A stretch of 7,141 nt of DNA from an uncultured Polaribacter sp. (lineage in GTDB: Bacteria > Bacteroidota > Bacteroidia > Flavobacteriales > Flavobacteriaceae). Each line of letters starts with the position of its first letter. The stretch's first letter is position 1. The stretch is from NCBI GenBank assembly GCA_913050305.1, contig CAJXAS010000094.1, positions 1 through 7,141 on the forward strand, written 5' to 3'. The notes under the pieces were generated by a model that saw nothing but the letters and a program-made list of their open reading frames with translations, was not told the origin of the DNA and did not search any database. Made by a program: the position numbers and the translations under genes. This document shows, piece after piece, positions 1 through 6,051 of this stretch.

Positions 1-27
1 GAAGAAGAAGAAGAAGAAGAAGAAGAA
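1..27 (+). repeat. GAA trinucleotide microsatellite (nine copies at least)
   Basis: Nine uninterrupted GAA codons start at the window edge, so the tract may be longer. They encode a poly-Glu run that continues as DHEEHEE. The tract sits inside the receptor gene and in frame, so gain or loss of units would change loop length without a frameshift. Confidence 0.9.
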
Positions 28-1131
28 GATCATGAGGAGCACGAAGAAGCCGCTTTAAGAATGCAATTAAAAACGTTTTCTTACAATCTTAAATACCACT
101 TTCCAAATATTGGAGATATAGAAATTTTGTCTGCTATTCAAGGTTTATATCAAACAAATAGAAATTTTGGAGAAGAAGTATTAATTCCCGATGCCATAAT
201 AAACGATTTGGGAATTTTTACAGCTGCCAATTATACTTGGAATAAAAACACATTACAAGTAGGTGTTCGTTTTGATAACAGACGAATTACAACAGAAAAA
301 ATGGAGATTGCACATGAAGACGAAGTTCACGTTTTTGATGCTATAAATAATTCTTATAATAGCTTTACCACTTCTTTAGGTTTTAAAACATCTCTATTAG
401 AAAAGATTACTGCAAGAGTAAATCTTGCTTCTGGTTTTAGAGCGCCAAATTTAGCAGAATTAAGTTCTAACGGAGTACATCACGGAACCAACAGATTTGA
501 AAAAGGAAATAGCCGAATAAAAAATGAGAAGAATATTCAAATTGATATTTCTCTAGAGTATAAAACAGAACATTTTGAATTATTTACAAACGGATTTTAC
601 AATCATATAAACGATTATATTTTTATTGCACCTACTGATGCGATTGAAGATGGCGAACAAGTTTTCTCTTACGTTCAGGAAAATGCAAAATTATATGGTG
701 GTGAATTTGGATTTCATTTACACCCACACCCTCAAGACTGGCTGCATTTAGAAAGTATTTTTGAAACTGTTATTGGTAAGCAAGAAAACGGAAACTACTT
801 ACCTTTAATTCCTGCTAATACATGGAGGAATACTTTTAGAACTGAGTTTAATTATAAAGATTGGCTAAAACAGGCTTACTCTTCTTTAACTTTAGAGAGC
901 ACATTTTCTCAAAATAATGTAGATGCTTTTGAAACTACTTCAGCAAATTACAATTTACTAAACTTTGCTCTTGGCGGTGATTTTTATATGAAAAACATAA
1001 AATTCTCTACATCGCTATCTATTAATAATTTACTAAATAAAACATACATCAATCATTTGTCTAGATTAAAAAATGATGGTATTTTTAATCAAGGTAGAAA
1101 CATTGTTTTAGGAGTTAATTTCACTATTTAA
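1..1131 (+). CDS. TonB-dependent outer-membrane receptor, ZnuD-like, C-terminal part (5' end outside the window)
   Basis: This is the C-terminal beta-barrel part of a TonB-dependent receptor, which uses TonB/ExbBD energy to import a scarce nutrient across the outer membrane. The frame is open from base 1, so the Met at 61 is internal; the signal peptide, TonB box and plug lie to the left. About 376 residues are present, roughly half a usual receptor. Seen: the barrel motif ASGFRAPNLAELSSNG (424-471), then VHHGTNRFEKGN, a NLLNKTYINH segment near the end, and a terminal strand GRNIVLGVNFTI reaching the stop. From memory of the family, the TNxFExGN and late NLLNxxYxxH segments resemble neisserial ZnuD zinc receptors. 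Possible metal ligands are abundant: the acidic/His stretch at 1-48, AHEDEVHVF (310-336), VHHG and HLHPHP (715-732). A zinc substrate is an inference; another metal or a chelate is possible. A terminator follows, so this probably ends its transcript. Confidence 0.85.
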   Translation, partial: EEEEEEEEEDHEEHEEAALRMQLKTFSYNLKYHFPNIGDIEILSAIQGLYQTNRNFGEEVLIPDAIINDLGIFTAANYTWNKNTLQVGVRFDNRRITTEKMEIAHEDEVHVFDAINNSYNSFTTSLGFKTSLLEKITARVNLASGFRAPNLAELSSNGVHHGTNRFEKGNSRIKNEKNIQIDISLEYKTEHFELFTNGFYNHINDYIFIAPTDAIEDGEQVFSYVQENAKLYGGEFGFHLHPHPQDWLHLESIFETVIGKQENGNYLPLIPANTWRNTFRTEFNYKDWLKQAYSSLTLESTFSQNNVDAFETTSANYNLLNFALGGDFYMKNIKFSTSLSINNLLNKTYINHLSRLKNDGIFNQGRNIVLGVNFTI

Positions 1132-1149
1132 ACAGTAGTATTTAAAATT

Positions 1150-1186
1150 GTAAAAAAGCATTCCTTTATTGTAATGCTTTTTTTAC
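1150..1186 (+). terminator. Intrinsic terminator after the TonB receptor gene
   Basis: The left arm GTAAAAAAGCATT (1150-1162) pairs with AATGCTTTTTTTAC (1173-1186) around a 10-nt loop; one extra T is bulged. The right arm carries a run of seven T, and the left arm supplies a matching A run, so it could work in both directions. It begins 19 nt after the receptor stop codon. Confidence 0.8.
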
Positions 1187-1191
1187 TTTTG
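1184..1191 (+). promoter_or_regulatory. Candidate Bacteroidota -7 box for the CDP-alcohol phosphatidyltransferase gene
   Basis: TACTTTTG fits the Bacteroidota -7 consensus TAnnTTTG and overlaps the tail of the preceding terminator. No properly spaced -33 TTG is visible. It would give a leader of about 60 nt before the ATG at 1261. A second near-match, TATCTTG at 1217-1223, lacks one T. T-rich DNA yields such matches by chance. Confidence 0.3.
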
Positions 1192-1260
1192 TAATTCATT
1201 AAGTTGTGCTATTTTATATCTTGTTATAAGTCATAAAATGACCATTATTAAAAGCATTTT

Positions 1261-2025
1261 ATGTCTAAATTACCAAAAGAACATCAATTTACAGACTTAT
1301 CAGATTACGGTAGACCAATTGCAAGAGTTATTGCAAATTCACTAAAATCGACAAAATTTACACCCATAGACGTAACTATAGCTTTTGTTATTTCAGGTTT
1401 AATAGGTGTCTATTGCATTATTATGGGATATTATTGGACTGCAGCTTTTTTCTTAATTTTAAAGTCCATTTTAGATGCTGCAGACGGCGAATTGGCAAGA
1501 GTAAAAGAAACACCTTCTTATACAGGTAGATTCTTAGATTCTGTTTCAGATATTATTTTAAACTTTATTATTTTAGCTACTATTGGATACTTAACAAATA
1601 CCCATTTTGGCTTTATATTTCTTGCCTTTTTCGGAATTCAATTGCAAGGAACTTTATACAATTACTATTATGTAATTCTTAGAAATCGTTTTGCTGGCGA
1701 TACAACAAGTAGGGTTTTTGAAGATGAAACACCAATTGCATTGCCCGGAGAAAAACAAAAAAATGTTACTTTTCTCTTTTCTTTATACAAGGCATTGTAT
1801 GGGGTTTTTGATGAAATAATTTATGCTTTAGATAAGAAAGCACCAGAAGGAAAACCCTTTCCTAACTGGTTAATGACATTAATTTCTACTTTTGGATTAG
1901 GTTTTCAACTACTAATTATAAGCGTGCTACTAGTATTAAATTTAAAAGAATTTATCATTCCATTTTTTATTGGTAACTCTATATTCGTTTTTATCTTTAT
2001 AGGTATTCGAAAAATATTTTATTAA
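1261..2025 (+). CDS. CDP-alcohol phosphatidyltransferase family membrane protein
   Basis: This family transfers a phosphoalcohol between a CDP-linked donor and an alcohol acceptor at the inner membrane, as in phosphatidylglycerophosphate, phosphatidylserine or phosphatidylinositol synthesis. The diagnostic motif Dx2DGx2ARx8Gx3Dx3D is complete: D72, D75-G76, A79-R80, G89, D93 and D97. These residues bind the divalent metals and the CDP group. Hydrophobic segments lie at about 38-56, 58-71, 96-110, 115-139, 203-228 and 231-249, consistent with a six-helix core. A long polar loop (about 141-200) separates helices four and five. At 254 aa it is somewhat longer than the smallest PgsA-type enzymes. 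The start at 1261 is the first Met and has no Shine-Dalgarno, as is usual in this phylum. The acceptor alcohol cannot be read from sequence, so I give no symbol. Its stop overlaps that of the convergent transporter gene. Confidence 0.85.
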   Translation: MSKLPKEHQFTDLSDYGRPIARVIANSLKSTKFTPIDVTIAFVISGLIGVYCIIMGYYWTAAFFLILKSILDAADGELARVKETPSYTGRFLDSVSDIILNFIILATIGYLTNTHFGFIFLAFFGIQLQGTLYNYYYVILRNRFAGDTTSRVFEDETPIALPGEKQKNVTFLFSLYKALYGVFDEIIYALDKKAPEGKPFPNWLMTLISTFGLGFQLLIISVLLVLNLKEFIIPFFIGNSIFVFIFIGIRKIFY

Positions 2026-3398
2026 TGTACATGTTCTGTGCTTTTTAACCTACTTAAGACAACTAACGAGGCAATAAAGAAGAGTCCCAAAGAAAGTACA
2101 CTCCACTGCATAGAACCAGTTAAATAAATTAAAAATCCAAATACAAAGGTTCCTAATACAATAGCAATTTTTTCTGTAACATCATAAAAACTAAAATATG
2201 TTGCATTTTCTTGTGTTTTTGGTAATAATTTAGAATAAGTAGAACGTGTTAAAGATTGTATTGCCCCAAGAACTAGGCCTAATAAACCACCTAAAGCATA
2301 AAAGTAGTATTCAACATTTGGTAATTCTTTTTCTAGCATAAAAGCTGCTAAACATACTAAAATCCATATCACAAGCGTTATTTTTAGAGCCTTGAAATTT
2401 CCATACTTTTTAGATACTTTAGAAAAAACATATGCTCCTAAAATAGCTACAAACTGAATTAATAAAACAGTAACTATTAAATTAGTAGTACCCAGACCAA
2501 GTTCAATAGAACCAAAAATAGTTGCTAATAAAATAATGGTTTGAACGCCAACACTTAATAAGAAAAAAGCAATTAAAAAATTCTTTAATGTTGGATACTC
2601 CTTTAACTCCATCCATACTTTTTTTAACTCCTTAAAACCCTTCCAGATAAAATCTTTTTCAGGTTTTCTATTAAAACTATTATTGGGTAATTTTTTAAAA
2701 GTGATTTGTGCAAAACCTATCCACCAAAAGCCAACCATTACAAAAGAAATTCTCATGGCTTTAAGAGATGCCGCATTTTTAGCGTTCTCCAATGCATTAT
2801 TAATTTCTGCTTCACTCCCATTAGCTAAAACTGTATCTGAAATACTTAAGTCGAAACCAAATGTATCTGGAGCTAAGATCATTGCTAAACAAAATATTAA
2901 TAAAATAATAGAACCTATATAACCATAGATAAAACCTTTTGCACTTATAGCATCTTGCTGCTCTGGATGCGCAACTTCTGGTAGATAAGAATTATAAAAA
3001 ACAATGCTAGACCAAAAACCAATACTTGCTAAAATTGTACAAACAATACCTATCCAAGCAGTATTTAAATCTTCGAAAAAATACATAGACATTACTGATA
3101 GTGCTCCTAACCAGCAAAAAAATTTCATAAATTTTAATTTATTTCCGGTATAATCTGCAATTGCAGATAGAACCGGAGACATAAAAGCCACAACTAAAAA
3201 AGAAAAAGAAAGTGCATAACTATACAAAGTATCTGCGTGATCCCATTTCATACCTAAAAAAACAACCGTCTTACCTTCTGTTATTGCACTATAAAATAAT
3301 GGAAAAACAGCGGTACTAATTACTAGGGAATATACCGAATTTGCCCAATCATAAAATGCCCAAGCTCCTATTAATTTTTTATCTCCAATTTTTAGCAT
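2022..3398 (-). CDS. UMF1-family MFS transporter
   Basis: This is a major facilitator superfamily permease of the UMF1 (Atg22/vacuole-effluxer-like) group, in the inner membrane. At 458 aa it has the usual length, with about 12 hydrophobic segments. Group signatures seen: WAFYDWANSVY (13-23), SPVLSAIADYTGNK (74-87, matching MFS motif A with D82, G85 and K87), FYNSYLPEVA (134-143), AIQSLTRSTYSKLLP (379-393) and FSFYDVTEK (402-410). A polar insert (about 185-215) rich in Asn, Ala and Glu separates two hydrophobic segments. A charged linker (about 234-268) separates the N- and C-terminal halves. Bacterial UMF1 proteins mostly have no established substrate; the yeast relative Atg22 exports amino acids from the vacuole. 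The Met at 3398 places the first signature at residue 13, as expected. No clear promoter box was found upstream. It is divergent from msrB and convergent with the phosphatidyltransferase gene. Confidence 0.85.
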   Translation of the reverse strand: MLKIGDKKLIGAWAFYDWANSVYSLVISTAVFPLFYSAITEGKTVVFLGMKWDHADTLYSYALSFSFLVVAFMSPVLSAIADYTGNKLKFMKFFCWLGALSVMSMYFFEDLNTAWIGIVCTILASIGFWSSIVFYNSYLPEVAHPEQQDAISAKGFIYGYIGSIILLIFCLAMILAPDTFGFDLSISDTVLANGSEAEINNALENAKNAASLKAMRISFVMVGFWWIGFAQITFKKLPNNSFNRKPEKDFIWKGFKELKKVWMELKEYPTLKNFLIAFFLLSVGVQTIILLATIFGSIELGLGTTNLIVTVLLIQFVAILGAYVFSKVSKKYGNFKALKITLVIWILVCLAAFMLEKELPNVEYYFYALGGLLGLVLGAIQSLTRSTYSKLLPKTQENATYFSFYDVTEKIAIVLGTFVFGFLIYLTGSMQWSVLSLGLFFIASLVVLSRLKSTEHVH

Positions 3399-3444
3399 AA
3401 AATTATTTTAAATAAAATATTGTTCATTTATTCTAGAACGGCAC

Positions 3445-3484
3445 ACAATATAGTAAAAGTTTTTACAAATTTTTACTATATTGT
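3445..3484. repeat. Long inverted repeat (hairpin) upstream of the UMF1 gene
   Basis: ACAATATAGTAAAA (3445-3458) is perfectly complementary to 3471-3484. In RNA the stem extends inward by one G-U and three A-U pairs to about 18 bp, closing on a 4-nt loop (3463-3466). It ends 46 nt upstream of the transporter start. Neither strand has a U tract directly after the stem, and no gene ends here, so it is not a normal terminator. It could be an operator palindrome, a 5'-UTR hairpin of the transporter mRNA, or a relic of a small repeat element. Confidence 0.75.
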
Positions 3485-3660
3485 CTTTGGTTCATTATTT
3501 GTGAATTTTAAAACCAATAAACTAGCTGTATTTAGCTTTATTAAAACCTAGAAGAAACGTACACTTTTCTATATTATGAACAAGTATTGGCATAAATGGA
3601 AAGTTTTCTTTTATATAAATGCTTAAAAATTATTAAGTTTTCTTTATGATGAATGATCCT

Positions 3661-3668
3661 TATCTTTG
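3661..3668 (+). promoter_or_regulatory. Probable msrB promoter, Bacteroidota -7 box
   Basis: TATCTTTG is an exact match to TAnnTTTG. About 19 nt upstream lies TTTT (3638-3641), a weak stand-in for the -33 TTTG. Transcription would start near 3675 and leave a leader of about 50 nt before the msrB ATG. Confidence 0.45.
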
Positions 3669-3697
3669 TAACTATTATAGTTTTCTAATTTAAAATA

Positions 3698-3736
3698 ATG
3701 CACCTCCAAGGCCACAAAAAATATACGAATGAATAA
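3698..3736 (+). other. Possible 12-codon upstream ORF overlapping the msrB start
   Basis: ATG at 3698 opens a frame encoding MHLQGHKKYTNE, with TAA at 3734-3736. It overlaps the first 8 nt of msrB in another frame and lies wholly inside the predicted leader. Such an arrangement could couple or dampen msrB translation. No ribosome binding site is visible, and frames this short arise easily by chance, so this is a candidate only. Confidence 0.2.
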
Positions 3737-4217
3737 AATACTTTCTCTTTTAATGATTGTTCTTTTTTTAAGTTGCTCTAGTAGGGCTCAAGACGCCGCT
3801 AAAGAAAATAAAAAATACAAAATAGTTAAAACTAACGCTCAATGGAAAAAAGAATTGACAAGCGAACAATATTATGTACTGCGCAAAGCAGGTACAGAAA
3901 GAGCTTTTACAAGTCCTATAAATAAGAATTATAAGGATGGTTTATTTGTCTGTGCGGCCTGTAAAACGCCTTTATACGAATCTCAGTTTAAATTTGATTC
4001 TGGCACTGGTTGGCCTTCTTTTGATAGAGCAATCGATAATAATGTAGAATTAGATGTAGATCATAAGATTGGTTACGCAAGAACCGAATTAAAATGCAAC
4101 ACCTGTGGCGGTCATCTGGGACATTCTTTTAATGATGGACCTAAAAAAACTACAGGAAAGCGACATTGTATAAATGGTGTTGCTTTAATGTTTATTCCTA
4201 ACAATAAAATAGACTAG
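3729..4217 (+). CDS. msrB: Peptide-methionine (R)-S-oxide reductase MsrB, probable lipoprotein
   Basis: MsrB reduces methionine-R-sulfoxide in oxidised proteins, usually with thioredoxin as electron source. The full domain is present at about 35-158. Zinc is held by two CxxC pairs, C75/C78 and C123/C126. The substrate-pocket motif GTGWPSF is at 92-98, HLGHSFNDG at 129-137, and the catalytic RHCIN at 145-149 with nucleophile C147. The usual resolving Cys of SGCGWPSF is Thr93 here, and no spare Cys remains apart from C16. The N-terminus is a signal peptide with a lipobox-like FLSC, so C16 is probably the lipidated residue and the enzyme acts in the envelope. Cleavage by signal peptidase I after SRA (residues 18-20) is an alternative. 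No acidic surface-export signal follows C16, so periplasmic orientation is more likely. The ATG at 3729 gives a normal signal peptide. The gene is flanked by long spacers and appears monocistronic. Confidence 0.93.
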   Translation: MNKILSLLMIVLFLSCSSRAQDAAKENKKYKIVKTNAQWKKELTSEQYYVLRKAGTERAFTSPINKNYKDGLFVCAACKTPLYESQFKFDSGTGWPSFDRAIDNNVELDVDHKIGYARTELKCNTCGGHLGHSFNDGPKKTTGKRHCINGVALMFIPNNKID

Positions 4218-4657
4218 ATATTTAAATAATTTGTAACTTCCTTTTGAATTTTAATCTTTAGAGATAAAAATAAATATTTAGACATGAAACTTGGTGCTTC
4301 GTATAAGTTTTTATAATTGTCTATTAGATGTATATTCCTCCTTCTTTATTAATTTTAATATCGCTAACTATTCTGATAAAACTAGGTGCACAAAGTTTAA
4401 ATATTAAGCGGTATTGAAAATATCATCAATTTTATTATTAAAAAATAAACATTATTACAGCTTTGTTAGTTTACAAACTCTAAGAAGATAAACATACTTA
4501 AAGCTCATTTTTTCTTTAGTATATTTATTTTTAAATATTTTACAAACTTCTTTACTCCATTATTCTTGCAGAAAAAGTAATCTAAAAAAGCCTAAAATAA
4601 CTATCTAAAAATACTTGTTAATTTATTATATTTGTCTATCCAAAAAAGATACAAATT
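4218..4657. other. 440-bp AT-rich intergenic region between msrB and ffh
   Basis: No convincing ORF, tRNA or structured RNA was recognised. Two weak stem-loops are visible: AAACTT (4287-4292) with AAGTTT (4305-4310), and TAC-TAAAG (4495-4503, one bulged T) with CTTTAGTA (4514-4521), which is followed by T-rich sequence. Either might end the msrB transcript, but neither is strong. The ffh promoter box lies at the right end. The spacer is long for two compact housekeeping genes. Confidence 0.6.
4627..4634 (+). promoter_or_regulatory. Probable ffh promoter, Bacteroidota -7 box
   Basis: TATATTTG matches TAnnTTTG exactly and lies 23 nt before the ffh ATG, giving a short leader of about 15-20 nt. 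The only nearby TTG (4615-4617) is too close to act as the -33 element, so only half of the promoter is supported. Confidence 0.4.
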
Positions 4658-5986
4658 ATGTTTAATAATTTAAGCGATAAATTAGATAAAGCCTTACATA
4701 CCTTAAAAGGACACGGTAAAATTACAGAAGTTAATGTTGCAGAAACTTTGAAAGAAGTTAGAAGAGCATTACTTGACGCCGATGTAAATTTTAAAATTGC
4801 CAAAGATTTTACCAAAAAAGTACAAACACAAGCACTAGGGCAGGATGTATTGACAACATTAAATCCAGGACAGTTAATGGTAAAACTGGTAAAGGACCAA
4901 CTAACGCTATTAATGGGTGGCGAAACTGTTGGCGTTAATTTAGGTGGTTCTCCAACCATTATTTTAATGTCTGGTTTACAAGGTTCTGGTAAAACTACTT
5001 TTTCTGGAAAATTAGCAAACTTCTTGAAAACTAAAAAATCTAAAGAAGTACTTTTAGTTGGTTGTGATGTATACAGACCCGCAGCAATAAATCAATTACA
5101 AGTTGTAGGAGAGCAAATTGGTGTAGAAGTTTATGCGGAAGTTGAGAACAAAAACCCTGTAGAAATTTCTAAAAATGCTGTAAAGTATGCCAAAGCAAAT
5201 GGTAAAAATGTAGTTATCATAGATACTGCTGGTCGTTTAGCTGTAGATGAAGAAATGATGAAAGAAATTTCTGAAATTCACAAAACCATACAACCTCAAG
5301 AAACTTTATTTGTAGTAGATGCTATGACAGGGCAAGATGCTGTAAATACGGCAAAAGCTTTTAATGATATTTTAAATTTTGACGGTGTTGTACTTACAAA
5401 ATTAGACGGTGATACTCGTGGTGGTGCTGCTTTATCTATAAAATCTATAGTTAATAAACCTATTAAATTTATTGGTACGGGGGAAAAAATGGATGCGATT
5501 GATATTTTTCATCCAGATAGAATGGCAGACAGAATTCTAGGAATGGGGGATGTTATTTCTCTTGTTGAAAGAGCACAAGATCAATATGACGAAGAAGAGG
5601 CTAGAAAATTACAGAAAAAAATTGCTAAAAATCAGTTCGGATTTGATGATTTTTTGACGCAAATACAGCAAATTAAGAAAATGGGAAGCATGAAAGACCT
5701 TATGGGTATGATTCCTGGAGCTGGCAAAGCTATGAAAGATGTAGATATTGATGATGACGCTTTTAAAGGTATTGAAGCAATAATACATTCTATGACACCA
5801 GTAGAAAGAAGCACACCAACAAGCATAGATGCTAGCAGGAAAAAGAGAATTGCCAAAGGTTCTGGAACTTCAGTTAATGCCGTAAACCAACTAATGAAGC
5901 AATTTAATCAGATGAGTAAAATGATGAAGATGATGCAAGGTGGCGGTGGCAAAAAAATGATGCAAATGATGCAAGGAATGAAGTAG
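4658..5986 (+). CDS. ffh: Signal recognition particle protein Ffh (SRP54 GTPase)
   Basis: Ffh binds signal sequences on nascent chains and, with 4.5S/SRP RNA and the receptor FtsY, delivers ribosomes to the Sec translocon. At 442 aa it is full length. The N domain carries ALLDADVN (37-44). The GTPase domain shows the P-loop GLQGSGKTT (106-114), DVYRPAA (137-143), DTAGR (189-193), TKLD (247-250) and GTGEK (273-277). The M domain begins near 328 and includes KKMGSMKDLMGMIPG (340-354), the RNA-binding helix motif RKKRIAKGSG (394-403), and a Met/Gln/Gly-rich tail from about 419. All key residues are present. The ATG at 4658 is the first Met and gives the standard N-terminus; the leader is A-rich with no Shine-Dalgarno. 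folD follows 65 bp downstream with no terminator or promoter recognised between them, so co-transcription is likely. Confidence 0.98.
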   Translation: MFNNLSDKLDKALHTLKGHGKITEVNVAETLKEVRRALLDADVNFKIAKDFTKKVQTQALGQDVLTTLNPGQLMVKLVKDQLTLLMGGETVGVNLGGSPTIILMSGLQGSGKTTFSGKLANFLKTKKSKEVLLVGCDVYRPAAINQLQVVGEQIGVEVYAEVENKNPVEISKNAVKYAKANGKNVVIIDTAGRLAVDEEMMKEISEIHKTIQPQETLFVVDAMTGQDAVNTAKAFNDILNFDGVVLTKLDGDTRGGAALSIKSIVNKPIKFIGTGEKMDAIDIFHPDRMADRILGMGDVISLVERAQDQYDEEEARKLQKKIAKNQFGFDDFLTQIQQIKKMGSMKDLMGMIPGAGKAMKDVDIDDDAFKGIEAIIHSMTPVERSTPTSIDASRKKRIAKGSGTSVNAVNQLMKQFNQMSKMMKMMQGGGGKKMMQMMQGMK

Positions 5987-6051
5987 GAATTTTACTTTAA
6001 AAAATATAATTTAAAGACATAAGTAATAAATCTCAAATAAAAACTAGTTTA

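Larger units (their letters stand above)
3399..3728. other. 330-bp divergent intergenic region between the UMF1 transporter and msrB
   Basis: This AT-rich spacer separates two gene starts and so should hold both promoters. Seen: a long hairpin at 3445-3484, a perfect 8-bp palindrome TTCTAGAA at 3431-3438, a TAnnTTTG box facing msrB at 3661-3668, three AGTTTTCT copies (3602, 3636, 3679) and a short upstream ORF at 3698-3736. The reverse-complement box CAAAnnTA, expected for the transporter promoter, is absent. No larger coding frame or RNA gene was recognised. Confidence 0.7.

Noticed and set aside
61..63. Met at 61 as the start of the TonB receptor
   Set aside because: The same frame is open back to base 1 with coding-like sequence, and a receptor starting here would lack signal peptide and plug.
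2683..2922. 79-codon frame on the plus strand
   Set aside because: It lies wholly antisense within the UMF1 transporter gene, whose frame has clear family motifs; no recognisable protein features.
4285..4315. Ten-codon ATG frame and AAACTT/AAGTTT stem downstream of msrB
   Set aside because: The frame is too short and the stem too weak (6 bp, 12-nt loop, no clear U run) to call as a gene or a firm terminator.
4636..4959. 107-codon frame on the minus strand
   Set aside because: Antisense to the conserved N-terminal part of ffh; its composition mirrors the opposite strand and it has no family resemblance.
5632..5856. 74-codon frame on the minus strand
   Set aside because: Antisense shadow of the Ffh M domain.
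5995..6016. CTTTAAA/TTTAAAG stem between ffh and folD as a terminator
   Set aside because: Only 7 A-T-rich base pairs and no following U tract; unlikely to stop transcription.
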